Shown here piece by piece: positions 27,438 through 36,461 of a stretch of 64,000 bases of DNA. Every line of letters starts with the position of its first letter. The first letter of the stretch is position 1. The position numbers and the translations under genes were made by a program. The notes below the pieces were generated by a model, which searched no databases, was not told where the DNA came from, and saw only the letters and a list, made by a program, of their open reading frames with translations. This DNA comes from CAZEHS01 sp964511875 (GTDB lineage: Bacteria; Bacillota; Clostridia; Peptostreptococcales; Acidaminobacteraceae), in contig CAZEHS010000006.1 of NCBI GenBank assembly GCA_964511875.1, forward strand, positions 1-64,000. The letters run 5' to 3'.

Positions 27438-27441
27438 CCTG

Positions 27442-30400
27442 CTATAATTCATCAGCACCAATCGTGCCGATGAGTGATTGGATATAACGATCCGCTTCAA
27501 CCATTTCAAGTTCAGCTTTTGCTTTTTCCAGTCGTTCATCATATTTGAATTCCCTGATGACGGACTGGTTGATCGGGTTCGATATGAATTGATTGAGATT
27601 TGCAATTTTCTGCTTTACCAGCCTGATTTCCAAGTTCTGTTTGCTTCTTAGTCGTTTCAGATACCATTCGCTTTTCAGGATGTTTTCTTTCTTGAACAGG
27701 TCTCTGACTTCACTGGACTCGATGTTATGCCCTTCAAAACTTCCATAGGCCATAATCGTGAGCAGGGCCTTTAGTGGGGGGATTGCCGAATTGATGCCGC
27801 CGTCTTCAAAATAGGAAAGCGCTGCTTTCTTATGCCCGTCTGCAATGTTCAGGACACCATCTACAAATGCTTCAAAATCCTGTTTCTCAGGCCGGAGGAT
27901 CCCTTCGTTGAAGACCGTTTGAGGTTCATCGAAGATCTTTCCCAAATAGCTGTATGAGAAAACTTCCGTCACCCGGTATCCCAGACGGCTAGCAGGAACA
28001 GTGACGCCATTATGGATAAAGTCCTCAACCTTTTCCAGGGCCCCTTCAGCGATCAGGGCTTTAGGATCACGCTCTTTTTCAGTAAGGCGAGCCCATATTT
28101 CAGGTACCAGCATGGAAATATCATGATCCACCCTTACCTTCGGGCCGATGTGTCCGGCAGGTGTGGTATAGACAGCATAATCTCCCAGTGAGTAGGCTAG
28201 AAGGGCGCTGTTCAGATCGTAGATCGGCAGCAGCATGTTGAATGGTGCTTTTGTCAAGGCTCCTTCAGATCCAGCCCCAGTCGTTGACGGCGATTTTCCG
28301 GTAAGGCTGCTGATAAGATCCATGAACAACTCTGGGAGTTCCTGGTAATGGACCGGGTTGTACACGCTGAGGGGAAGAATCTTCTTGCCCTTCTCCATTC
28401 CCGGGGGATTGTTTCTGCGGCCAGCCAGGATTGCGTTTACAGGCATCAGCACAGGCTTGTCCACGGGAATTTTTCTTGCAAGCCGGGTACCGATTTCAGC
28501 CACATAGTTTTTTAGCGGATCAATGAAATCGGAGCGCGTTTCAAGGTACCTCGGATTCTTTGTCGGTGCTCCGTCTACAATTCTTGGTTCAGAGGACACG
28601 ACACAGTATTGGTCGCTGCCCTTTAAAAAGGCTTCAATATGTTCTTTGACCGGATCTGTGTATGAGATGTAGCCCATCACATCTTCCTTGATTTCCTGGA
28701 CCGCCTTCTTATCCAAGGGTTCAAAATTAGTTACAAAGAGATTGTTGCTGGAAAGGTCTATTTCCGCCTGTTTGTCGTACCCCTTATGAATGGCATCGTC
28801 AGGCCTTTGGAAGAAACGATACTCACAGTTCTTAGAGAACTTATAACTGCTGTTATGATATTCAGGGCTCAGGTTTTCAATACGATTGGCCGGCACAACG
28901 ACAGAAGCGGTGATATCATCCTCTGTCTGAATCTTCTCAGAGGGCATGAAATCCATTCTCAGCTTGAAAATCCGCCAGGAATGATCCTCTTCAAATCCGA
29001 CCCGCAGATAGCTGGGTCGAACTTTTCGATCGTTGAACTTTACTTCATTGCCAGGCCGGCCATTGATGATATCCACCGAGAAATGGCTGCGCCAGTCATC
29101 CTGCCACGATATCTGATAGAATCTTTTTACCAGGAATACCAAGGCTTTCACATGGTTTGGAATGGATTCCAGATATGCGTTGAAATCGTCTGTATATGCT
29201 GGAGATGGTGTCAGCAGCTTGATGACGGAGCCCAACGTCCTTTTGATGGACAGGATGGACCGGGAAGGCCGTGTTCGGTTCGGTTCATCTTTCCACCGCT
29301 TGCTGAAATCATGATTCAGGATCTCTTCCACGTGGTCCATGTCTTTTTCAAGATCATGCACGTAGTAATTGCCGTAAATGATGGAGTTGCTCAGAGATTT
29401 GGAAATTTCTGATTTTCCGCCCCCTGAAACAGTACAGGGCTTGTGGCAGAACGTACCCTCTGATTCTGTTCCTACCAGCTTCCATGCAGGCGTGGAGGGA
29501 TGCTTCTCCATGTGGAACTTATCGCCATTCGGGAGAATGTACATATTGGTGGGCAGTAATCTGAGTTTCCTTGATTCTCCCTCGTGCTCCCATTTTATTG
29601 ACGTAGCATGGAGGTCGATTTCAATATTTTCGGGCAAATAAATCACATTGGGATACTTCTTATCGATGCCGTAGTTGTCCGGATGGAGTGTCATCATCGA
29701 AGCATACTTGTCTTTTACCTCTTCAAATGTGTATCCCATGAGGCTGAGGTTATCCCTGCCATTGTAGTTTTCTCCCAGGTTGATCCGCGGGTAGGCGATT
29801 GTGCCTCCGGCATGTTCTTCTTCAACATTTCCATAGAGATTGGCTGCAAAGCTGATCTGGGTTTTCACTTCTTTTTTGGAATAACCAAAGTAATTGTCAG
29901 CAATCAGGGTAACCGCAACACCATTCTTATTTCTGCATGTGAGTTTGAATGCCTTGCCTTCGTTATACAGTTCATTCTCATCAACATAGCACATGCCGTC
30001 CCGTCGTTGCCTCGCGGTGGCTAAATCGTAATGGGGGAGGCCAATGTCGATTTTTCGCAGTCTGGTCAGTTGGGGAGCCAGTATGATATGCCCGGTATGG
30101 CCGGTCCAGCCTTCAACATCGAGTCCGGAATCATTCATGTGCATAGCCGGGTCTCCGGCGTTGCCGAATACCGACTCAATGAAATCCAGATTGGAAACAA
30201 GGCTGCCTGGTGCGGTCAACAGGATCTCCATGGTCTTTTCGCTGATTACTCCCGGTACCTCCGGGGAAACAATGGGCTTGATCAGCAGGGATACGAAGGT
30301 TTTTGCCTTTTCCGCCTGGTTTGCCGTGAAGGGAAGCTCCATCATGGCCTCGGGGGGATTGACCGCTTCCTTGTATAATTTCAGGAAGGTTCCCTTTGGA

Positions 30401-30903
30401 ACAGCTTTTTTATCATACGGAATGCTGAGGCCTCCCTCCACGATGTGAAAAGAGCCTTCAGTGGTTCGGCGGTCGTTTTTAGGATTGTTCAGAATGCCCT
30501 GTTTGATCCTGTAGCTGCTCACGTATTCATTCGCATATATATTTGAATCCGGCGGCAGCGATAATACACGGGCCAAGCCGTAATGATCAAGCGTAAAGGT
30601 GTTATCCACCACTTTAATGGTATCTTCACTGACTTCCAGATACTCGCTGAAAAAGCGGTTGATCCGTTTGTGAATCCCGATTTCATGAATACTCATCAAT
30701 CTGGCTTTTTCCTGATAGTCCTTGATGATGCCGTCAAAAAGATCGATGAAGTAGGCGCTGGAGTCCTTGGAAGTGTTTTCTGACCGATAAACCGGTAGTC
30801 CCTGGGCCGCCAGCTTGAAATTGATGTATTTGATTTGATCGTCATCACTGATGTTCATATTGATATCACCGTATTCAATACCGAGTTTCTTTCTGAGATT
30901 CAT
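27442..30903 (-). CDS. Very large PEPCK-like protein, candidate diphosphate-dependent PEP carboxykinase
   Basis: This 1153-residue cytoplasmic protein has no signal or membrane helix. Two glycine/serine loops stand out: KPCTVSGGGKSEISKS (GGGKS at about 494-498, P-loop-like) and STTGAGSEGALTKAPFN (about 880-896). Length and these loops fit the diphosphate-type phosphoenolpyruvate carboxykinase (EC 4.1.1.38) known from Propionibacterium and Entamoeba, an approximately 130-kDa enzyme only distantly related to ATP/GTP PEPCK. It would interconvert PEP, phosphate and CO2 with oxaloacetate and PPi. I assign this from memory of the family, so treat it as a strong hypothesis. AGGAGGACGT precedes ATG 30903. 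A DUF3841 gene lies 144 bases upstream on the same strand. Confidence 0.55.
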   Translation of the reverse strand: MNLRKKLGIEYGDINMNISDDDQIKYINFKLAAQGLPVYRSENTSKDSSAYFIDLFDGIIKDYQEKARLMSIHEIGIHKRINRFFSEYLEVSEDTIKVVDNTFTLDHYGLARVLSLPPDSNIYANEYVSSYRIKQGILNNPKNDRRTTEGSFHIVEGGLSIPYDKKAVPKGTFLKLYKEAVNPPEAMMELPFTANQAEKAKTFVSLLIKPIVSPEVPGVISEKTMEILLTAPGSLVSNLDFIESVFGNAGDPAMHMNDSGLDVEGWTGHTGHIILAPQLTRLRKIDIGLPHYDLATARQRRDGMCYVDENELYNEGKAFKLTCRNKNGVAVTLIADNYFGYSKKEVKTQISFAANLYGNVEEEHAGGTIAYPRINLGENYNGRDNLSLMGYTFEEVKDKYASMMTLHPDNYGIDKKYPNVIYLPENIEIDLHATSIKWEHEGESRKLRLLPTNMYILPNGDKFHMEKHPSTPAWKLVGTESEGTFCHKPCTVSGGGKSEISKSLSNSIIYGNYYVHDLEKDMDHVEEILNHDFSKRWKDEPNRTRPSRSILSIKRTLGSVIKLLTPSPAYTDDFNAYLESIPNHVKALVFLVKRFYQISWQDDWRSHFSVDIINGRPGNEVKFNDRKVRPSYLRVGFEEDHSWRIFKLRMDFMPSEKIQTEDDITASVVVPANRIENLSPEYHNSSYKFSKNCEYRFFQRPDDAIHKGYDKQAEIDLSSNNLFVTNFEPLDKKAVQEIKEDVMGYISYTDPVKEHIEAFLKGSDQYCVVSSEPRIVDGAPTKNPRYLETRSDFIDPLKNYVAEIGTRLARKIPVDKPVLMPVNAILAGRRNNPPGMEKGKKILPLSVYNPVHYQELPELFMDLISSLTGKSPSTTGAGSEGALTKAPFNMLLPIYDLNSALLAYSLGDYAVYTTPAGHIGPKVRVDHDISMLVPEIWARLTEKERDPKALIAEGALEKVEDFIHNGVTVPASRLGYRVTEVFSYSYLGKIFDEPQTVFNEGILRPEKQDFEAFVDGVLNIADGHKKAALSYFEDGGINSAIPPLKALLTIMAYGSFEGHNIESSEVRDLFKKENILKSEWYLKRLRSKQNLEIRLVKQKIANLNQFISNPINQSVIREFKYDERLEKAKAELEMVEADRYIQSLIGTIGADEL

Positions 30904-31047
30904 ACGTCCTCCTCGAGATGGTTCCGTGGTTGTTCATGTTGTTTTGTGAATCAATATACCCGAAAATTTCTGATAATTCAAATATATTTGGCGTTTTTGT
31001 GATATCTGATAACTTCTTGTCGTCATTGTACAAAAAACATTTTCATG

Positions 31048-31653
31048 TCACTTGATCTGATCAGCCCTGTAATACAGAATCTCCCTGATCATATCGGACC
31101 TGATTTCCCAAATGTTCGCCTGTACCTTGAAAATATTCCACTCATCGATATCAAATATACGTTCCCAGCTGTCCATTACCTGCTTTCTTTCCATCGGATA
31201 AAAGTGGGCTTTCTTCTCATCAATGAAAGAGAATAGATTCTTATGGCCCCTGATATCCATATCTTTCTTGTACGCGGCATCATCCGCTGGGTCCTTGGGG
31301 ATATAGAGGTGGTTAAGCACATAATCCCATTTGGAGCCGTCGAAATAAACGACCTGGTTTTCGTCGACCTCCAGCACGTAAACCACGGTATCCTCTGTGG
31401 GGCGAAGCATGTTTTCTTCACTTATCGAGCACCAGATAGGGAATTCAACGTCCGCAGGCTTTGGAACACGTTTTTCCGCTGCATGGGTGAACCATCGGTA
31501 AAGATTGATGATATAGCCGGATATGATGTCGAATTTCTCTTCCATATGTTTTTGTTTGATACGGATGATTCCGGTTGTTTTGAGGTCGTCCAGACTTCTG
31601 ATGTCCTGGCGGGTCCATAGGGTAACCTTTTTTGCGGAATTGTTCATGGACAT
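31048..31653 (-). CDS. DUF3841-family protein
   Basis: The 201-residue protein has the DUF3841 pattern: VTLWTRQDIRSLDDLKTTG near the start, LYRWFTHAAEKRVP, FPIWCSISEENMLRPTEDTV, HFYPMERKQVMDSWERIFDI and QANIWEIRSDMIREI. The family is uncharacterised; the fold is probably alpha+beta with no membrane segment. AGGAGGAAGCATAC before ATG 31653 fixes the start, with a longer frame open to 31707. It precedes the large PEPCK-like gene and may share its transcript. Confidence 0.85.
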   Translation of the reverse strand: MSMNNSAKKVTLWTRQDIRSLDDLKTTGIIRIKQKHMEEKFDIISGYIINLYRWFTHAAEKRVPKPADVEFPIWCSISEENMLRPTEDTVVYVLEVDENQVVYFDGSKWDYVLNHLYIPKDPADDAAYKKDMDIRGHKNLFSFIDEKKAHFYPMERKQVMDSWERIFDIDEWNIFKVQANIWEIRSDMIREILYYRADQIK

Positions 31654-31705
31654 GTATGCTTCCTCCTGAAGAAGTTGATATTGATATTGTACATCTTTAT
31701 ATGAC

Positions 31706-31746
31706 AAAACCGGGTAAAAGGACTCATGATCCTTATACCCGGTTTT
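31706..31746. terminator. Terminator of the VOC gene
   Basis: AAAACCGGGTAAAAGGA pairs with TCCTTATACCCGGTTTT with one mismatch zone; on the minus strand it ends in TTTTG just past the VOC stop. Confidence 0.8.
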
Positions 31747-31770
31747 CTGATGAAGTATCAGCCTAACTTA

Positions 31771-32655
31771 TTACTGCCCTTCATAGGCTTTTTTCAATTC
31801 AGCGATATCGAATTTTTTCATCTTAAGAAAGGCCTCAGTTACACGTTCCAATTTGGCAGGATCCTTGTCATGCATCATTTCATCCATCATGGTCGGTACA
31901 ATCTGCCACGAAACGCCGAATTTATCTTTCAGCCAGCCGCATTGCTCAGCCTCTGGAACTGAGGACAGCTTATCCCAGTAATAATCGATTTCTTCCTGAG
32001 TATCACAGTTGACAATGAAGGAGATGGCTTCATTGAACGAAAATTCATGCCTATAAGCACTGTCCATCGCAGCAAATTCCTGCCCTCCCAGGGTAAACGC
32101 CCCATGCTTGATTGTACCTGATTTATCAGGCTCTTCACCCTCGCCGTAGCGGAGAATCCCAGAGACTGCTGAATTATCGAACACATCAATGTAATAATTG
32201 ATGGCCTCTTCCGCCTTCCCGGCCTGGTCGCCTACGAACATAAGGGTAGGTACGATCTTTTGAGTGATGACTTTGTCAGCTGCAGCCATCACTTGCCATG
32301 ACAGCCCGAAACTGTCTTCAGTCCACCCGTATCTTTCACTGAACGGATAAGTGTCAAGTTCCATAAGAACTTTGCCGCCCTCTGAAAGCTTCGCCCAAAG
32401 AGCATCCACTTCTTCTGTTGTGCTGCAATCGATGCGAAATGATATGCTGGGAGTGAACTTGAAGAGCGGGCCAGCTGAAAGCAGCATGAAATCCTGGCCG
32501 GACAGGTTGATTGTAATCATCTCAACGGTTCCTGAGGGCGTATCATTAAGGGTAGTTGAACTCAGGATTTTAGAATCTTCAAATAGTGTCGTATAAAACT
32601 CCGCTGCCAGACCGGCTTCTTTGTCATACCAAAAATGCGGAACTATTTTTTTCAT
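31771..32655 (-). CDS. Two-domain VOC/PhnB-like protein
   Basis: The 294-residue protein holds two PhnB-like glyoxalase/VOC units, each with a PHFWYDKEAGLAAEFYTTLF- or QAGKAEEAINYYIDVF-type start, a GQEF strand and a closing FGLSWQ or FGVSWQ. Single-domain relatives are annotated as 3-demethylubiquinone methyltransferase-like, but that activity is unlikely in an anaerobe. Metal-ligand residues are weakly conserved. AAGGAGGATGTCAA precedes ATG 32655. The gene is monocistronic and divergent from a rhodanese lipoprotein gene. Confidence 0.85.
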   Translation of the reverse strand: MKKIVPHFWYDKEAGLAAEFYTTLFEDSKILSSTTLNDTPSGTVEMITINLSGQDFMLLSAGPLFKFTPSISFRIDCSTTEEVDALWAKLSEGGKVLMELDTYPFSERYGWTEDSFGLSWQVMAAADKVITQKIVPTLMFVGDQAGKAEEAINYYIDVFDNSAVSGILRYGEGEEPDKSGTIKHGAFTLGGQEFAAMDSAYRHEFSFNEAISFIVNCDTQEEIDYYWDKLSSVPEAEQCGWLKDKFGVSWQIVPTMMDEMMHDKDPAKLERVTEAFLKMKKFDIAELKKAYEGQ

Positions 32656-32758
32656 TTGACATCCTCCTTCGAAAAACTGAAAGGTATAATGATATTAGAA
32701 AGAACATATTATATATACCACCATAATTGTGAATTAATCAGCCCTGAGGAGGATTTCG

Positions 32759-33193
32759 ATGATAAGGACTATGATTTGTGTATTGATTGCAGGCATCATG
32801 ATGGCAGGATGCACTGCGCAACCTGGACAAACCCCTCCTTCCGGCGTTCCGGAAGAGCCAGTGCAGCCGGCAGCAGAAGAAAAAGCCCCTTATGTCAAAA
32901 TCACGGCAGAGGAAGCCAAAAAAATAATGGATGAACAGCCTGCAGTTGTTGTGGATGTTCGTACGCAGGAGGAATATGAGGAGGGCCATATCAAAGATGC
33001 CGTTCTGATTCCAGTTGATACGATTGAGAAAGAAGCCGGGAAGGTATTGACGGATAAATCAGCTGTCATCCTGGTATACTGCAGGAGCGGCAATAGAAGC
33101 AAAACAGCCAGTGAGGCACTGATAAACCTGGGATACCTGAATGTCTACGATTTTGGAGGAATAATCGACTGGCCTTATGAAGTCGTGAAATGA
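32759..33193 (+). CDS. Single-domain rhodanese lipoprotein
   Basis: The 144-residue protein has a lipobox MAGC (Cys about 18) and one rhodanese domain (about 40-142): VVVDVRTQEEYEEGHIKDA, active-site loop VYCRSGNRSK with Cys 108, and VYDFGGIIDWPYEV. It should hold or transfer sulfane sulfur outside the membrane. GAGGAGGATTTCG precedes ATG 32759. It is the second exported rhodanese in the window. An ABM-domain gene follows 13 bases later and is probably co-transcribed. Confidence 0.9.
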   Translation: MIRTMICVLIAGIMMAGCTAQPGQTPPSGVPEEPVQPAAEEKAPYVKITAEEAKKIMDEQPAVVVDVRTQEEYEEGHIKDAVLIPVDTIEKEAGKVLTDKSAVILVYCRSGNRSKTASEALINLGYLNVYDFGGIIDWPYEVVK

Positions 33194-33206
33194 ATGGAGG
33201 ATCAAG

Positions 33207-33515
33207 ATGGATAAACCATATTTGTATATATGGAAATACCGGGTTCCAGCAGAGAAAGAAGCTGAATTCATAAAAGCCTACGGATCAGAAGGCGATTGGG
33301 TCCTTTTGTTCCGGCAAGCTGAAGGGTATCAAAAGACACTGCTGCTCAAGGATATCGATTTGCCAGGCAGCTATACCAGTATTGACATGTGGGTGTCGTA
33401 TAATGCTTTCAAAGCATTCAGGGAAGACTTCTCACTGGCATTCGAGGTACTGGATAAGCGCTGTGAAAATCTGACGGTTGAAGAAGTTCAGATAGGGCGG
33501 TATGAAATGGTCTAA
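33207..33515 (+). CDS. ABM-like small protein
   Basis: This 102-residue protein has a ferredoxin-like alpha+beta pattern with LYIWKYRVPAEKEAEFIKAY, a GWxxxxLL-type strand (GDWVLLFRQAEGYQKTLLL) and IDMWVSYNAFKAF. This resembles antibiotic-biosynthesis-monooxygenase (ABM) domain proteins, a broad dimeric family with no firm function. GGAGGATCAAG precedes ATG 33207. It lies between a rhodanese lipoprotein and a DUF4003 gene on the same strand. Confidence 0.7.
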   Translation: MDKPYLYIWKYRVPAEKEAEFIKAYGSEGDWVLLFRQAEGYQKTLLLKDIDLPGSYTSIDMWVSYNAFKAFREDFSLAFEVLDKRCENLTVEEVQIGRYEMV

Positions 33516-33549
33516 TGCTTGCTTTGGAATCGTAAAAACAGGAGGAAAT

Positions 33550-34542
33550 ATGAATCCGGTATTGATGGAAAAAGCAGAGCTCTTGGTAAGTAATTTTGAG
33601 GAGATCAATAAGGCATTCAAATGGGATTCAAGCCTCTCGAAGCATTTTGGCGCCATGGTGGCTGCAACAAGAGAGGCACGGATCGATGTAGAGAGAATTA
33701 GAGCGGCAAAAGCTGAAGTCAAAGTTGAAACCGGATGGATGTCGCACTTCAGAGGAAACAATGAGTTTCTTATTGCGGTACTGATGAGTGTAGAAAATGA
33801 CTCGGATTACATTCTGAAAAATGCAGTAGCTGTTTACGATTCAATGAAGGAAGCGGGTTTCAAAAGAAGCGATTATTTGGCGATAGCGGCTTACTTCGTA
33901 TCAAAAGGGTCAGACAGCGGCAAGTGGAGCTATGTGATCGAACGGATGAAGGGGTTTCATCAGGCCATGAAAGCCAATCACTTCTGGCTGACGTCGGATG
34001 ATGATTATATTTATGCCGCTATTCTGGCAATGACTCAATTGGAAATCGAATCTACGATGATCAACATCGAAGATTGCTACAAGATGCTCTCAAAGAGCGG
34101 ACTTTCCCGAGGGAATGAGCTTCAGAACCTATCCCATATTCTGGCGATCGGGGAAGACACCACTGAGAATAAATGCATGACAGCCATGGCGATTTACCAC
34201 AAGCTTAAGGAAAAAAAGTGTAAACTCAGCGGATATGGTTTATCGGCTCTGGGAGCTCTGACACTGGTGACACAGGATGTTGATATTGTTGTCAGTGAAG
34301 TCAGCGATACGAATGAGCTTCTGCATGAAAAGAAGGGCTTTGGCATGTGGAATGCGGATGCAGGCACCCGGGCGATCCTGGCGACTACATTGGTAACGGA
34401 TTACTATGGGGACCGGCTTTCCAAGGGGACACTTGAGGCGACACTTGCCAACAGCATCAGCAGCATCCTGATTGCACAACAGGCGGCCAGTGCTGCTGCC
34501 ATCATAGCTGCCACGAGTGCCACGACGGCTGCGAACACATAG
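33550..34542 (+). CDS. DUF4003-family protein
   Basis: The 330-residue helical protein matches DUF4003 of Firmicutes: NNEFLIAVLMSVENDSD, LKNAVAVYDSMKEAGFKRS, AAYFVSKGSD, HFWLTSDDDYIYAAILAM and a hydrophobic Ala-rich C-terminus (SSILIAQQAASAAAIIAATS). The function is unknown. GGAGGAAAT precedes ATG 33550; the frame extends to 33502, overlapping the ABM gene. It is the last gene of the 32759 operon and converges on rarD. Confidence 0.82.
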   Translation: MNPVLMEKAELLVSNFEEINKAFKWDSSLSKHFGAMVAATREARIDVERIRAAKAEVKVETGWMSHFRGNNEFLIAVLMSVENDSDYILKNAVAVYDSMKEAGFKRSDYLAIAAYFVSKGSDSGKWSYVIERMKGFHQAMKANHFWLTSDDDYIYAAILAMTQLEIESTMINIEDCYKMLSKSGLSRGNELQNLSHILAIGEDTTENKCMTAMAIYHKLKEKKCKLSGYGLSALGALTLVTQDVDIVVSEVSDTNELLHEKKGFGMWNADAGTRAILATTLVTDYYGDRLSKGTLEATLANSISSILIAQQAASAAAIIAATSATTAANT

Positions 34543-34599
34543 GGGCAGGCTAGGATCTAGATTTCTTTTCTCATGAATAGTAATGAAAAAGCCAAACTA

Positions 34600-35487
34600 T
34601 TAAACTGTTTTAGAAAGCATCTGGTACTGTGAATATGAAAAAATCGCCAATCCTAACCAAATGAAACTGAAGGAAATCAGACTGCGGCCATCAAAGGTTT
34701 CTTTGAACACTGTGATACCCAGAATCAGACTGATGGTGGGCGATATATACTGTAAAAACCCAAGGACATTCAGTGGAAGTTTTTTCGCTCCTTCTGCATA
34801 GCACAATAGCGGAACTGCAGTAAATATCCCAGATAGTGCGATAAGCGCCCAGAACCAATAAGGAAGGTTTCCGTTGATTCCCTGTCCGGTCATTTCCGCA
34901 AAAAGTATGTATACCAATGATGGAACGCTTACTACCAGTGTCTCCAGGGTTAGACCGTTAAGTGAATCAAGGCCTGATTTTTTCTTTAGAACACCATAAA
35001 TGGCAAAACTTACTGCCAAAGTCAAACCTACAACCGGGATCCTTTGATAAAACCAGGTGCTGAGCAGGACGCCAATCAAGGCTGAAAACAGGCCGATTCC
35101 CTGAAGTCTGGTCATCTTTTCCTTGAAAAAAAACCGGCCGAACACTGTCAGGACCAGCGGGTTGATATAGTAACCCAAACTGGATTCTATCACATAGCCA
35201 TTATTGACACCCCAGATATAGGTGAGCCAATTCACTGAAATGAAAAGCGCGGAAGCTGAGCCGATTTTCCAGATCTTACGATCTCTCAGGAGTGAAAAGA
35301 AAGCTCGCACTCGGTTTTTTAACCGGAGCAGGATCAATAAAAAGACAAAAGACCAGATCACCCGTTGAGCAAATATCTGATAAGCACTGAGCTCGTGTAC
35401 CAGGCGCCAGTAGAGTGGAAGCAACCCCCATATGAAGTAAGCGAGTGATCCATATGTAAGCCCTTCAAGGTAATTTTTTCGATCCAT
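34600..35487 (-). CDS. rarD: EamA/RarD-type drug/metabolite transporter
   Basis: The 295-residue protein has ten hydrophobic helices and the RarD signatures GSLAYFIWGLLPLYWRL at the N-terminus, QIFAQRVIWSF, WLTYIWGVNNGYVIESSLGY, INPLVLTVFGRFFFKE and LGFLQYISPTISLILG in the second EamA unit. RarD proteins are annotated as chloramphenicol-sensitive or metabolite exporters; the substrate is not known. GAGGGTGCC precedes ATG 35487. The gene is monocistronic and divergent from nfo. Confidence 0.92.
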   Translation of the reverse strand: MDRKNYLEGLTYGSLAYFIWGLLPLYWRLVHELSAYQIFAQRVIWSFVFLLILLRLKNRVRAFFSLLRDRKIWKIGSASALFISVNWLTYIWGVNNGYVIESSLGYYINPLVLTVFGRFFFKEKMTRLQGIGLFSALIGVLLSTWFYQRIPVVGLTLAVSFAIYGVLKKKSGLDSLNGLTLETLVVSVPSLVYILFAEMTGQGINGNLPYWFWALIALSGIFTAVPLLCYAEGAKKLPLNVLGFLQYISPTISLILGITVFKETFDGRSLISFSFIWLGLAIFSYSQYQMLSKTV

Positions 35488-35548
35488 GGCACCCTCATTG
35501 GTTTAGACATAACTTATACCATTCTATTTTAACATCACGGAGGTAATA

Positions 35549-36385
35549 ATGCTGAACATCGGTTGTCATTTATCTTCCTCTAAAGGCTTTATGGAGATGG
35601 GAAGAACAGCGCTGCAGATCAATGCCAACACGTTTCAATATTTTTCGCGCAATCCACGGGGCAGTAAGGTAAAGGCGCTTGATCTGGATGATATAGCCGC
35701 GTATCGGAAACTGGCAGAGGAGAACCGCTTCGCCGTCATTCTTTGCCACGCACCCTACACCCTTAACCCCTGCTCGGCCGATGAGAAAGTGCGGGAATTT
35801 GCACAGCAGATAATGGCGGATGATCTGGAGCGAATTGAGCATGTACCAGGCAGCCTCTATAACTTTCATCCTGGAAGCCATACGGGGCAGGGGGCAGATG
35901 TGGGAATCATGCTGATCCAGTCGCTCCTGAACACGGTTATAAAGCCGCAGCAAACTACTACCGTACTGCTGGAAACAATGGCGGGCAAGGGATCGGAAGT
36001 GGGCGGCACATTCGAGGAACTGAGACGTATCATGGATGGTGTCATCCATAAGGAGAAAATGGGTGTCTGTCTGGATACGTGCCATGTTTTCGATGGCGGG
36101 TATGATATCGTTAATGATCTGGACGGCGTGTTGGAACGATTTGACAGTGTGATCGGGCTTGACCGTCTTCGCGCTGTTCATCTGAATGACAGCCTGAATC
36201 CGATGGCCAGCAGGAAGGACAGGCACGCGAAAATCGGACAAGGTAAGATCGGCCTGGCTGCCATAGTACGGATCATCAATCACCCATACCTGCGACACCT
36301 GCCTTTTCTTCTCGAAACGCCAAATGAAGTGCCCGGTTATGCGGAGGAGATATCACTGCTCCGTGAAGCATTCGTTGGCGATTGA
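35549..36385 (+). CDS. nfo: Endonuclease IV (AP endonuclease)
   Basis: The 278-residue TIM-barrel enzyme has the endonuclease IV set of zinc ligands: NFHPGSHTG, LLETMAGKG, GVCLDTCHVFDGGYD, AVHLNDSL, DRHAKIGQG and LLETPNE. It incises 5' to abasic sites and removes 3' blocking groups in base-excision repair. Length and start (MLNIGCHLSSSKGF) match the family. It is monocistronic with ACGGAGG before the ATG and a strong terminator after it. Confidence 0.96.
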   Translation: MLNIGCHLSSSKGFMEMGRTALQINANTFQYFSRNPRGSKVKALDLDDIAAYRKLAEENRFAVILCHAPYTLNPCSADEKVREFAQQIMADDLERIEHVPGSLYNFHPGSHTGQGADVGIMLIQSLLNTVIKPQQTTTVLLETMAGKGSEVGGTFEELRRIMDGVIHKEKMGVCLDTCHVFDGGYDIVNDLDGVLERFDSVIGLDRLRAVHLNDSLNPMASRKDRHAKIGQGKIGLAAIVRIINHPYLRHLPFLLETPNEVPGYAEEISLLREAFVGD

Positions 36386-36390
36386 AAAAT

Positions 36391-36443
36391 GGACCCCATG
36401 ATGCGCGGCAAGTCATGTGACTGGGCTGCGTATCATGGGGTCC
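36391..36443. terminator. Bidirectional stem-loop between nfo and the GNAT-nitrilase gene
   Basis: GGACCCCATGATGCGCGGC-type left arm pairs with GCTGCGTATCATGGGGTCC. It sits between converging genes. Confidence 0.75.
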
Positions 36444-36461
36444 TATCAGGATCATCGGGGA

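Noticed and set aside
28786..29412. A 208-codon open frame on the plus strand inside the large PEPCK-like gene
   Set aside because: Antisense shadow; the minus-strand gene is continuous for 1153 codons and has an AGGAGG start.
32656..32690. TTGACA and TATAAT between the VOC and rhodanese genes
   Set aside because: The spacing is 23 bases, too long for a sigma-A promoter, and TTGACA overlaps the VOC ribosome site region.
35570..36298. A 242-codon open frame on the minus strand inside nfo
   Set aside because: Antisense shadow of a fully conserved endonuclease IV gene.
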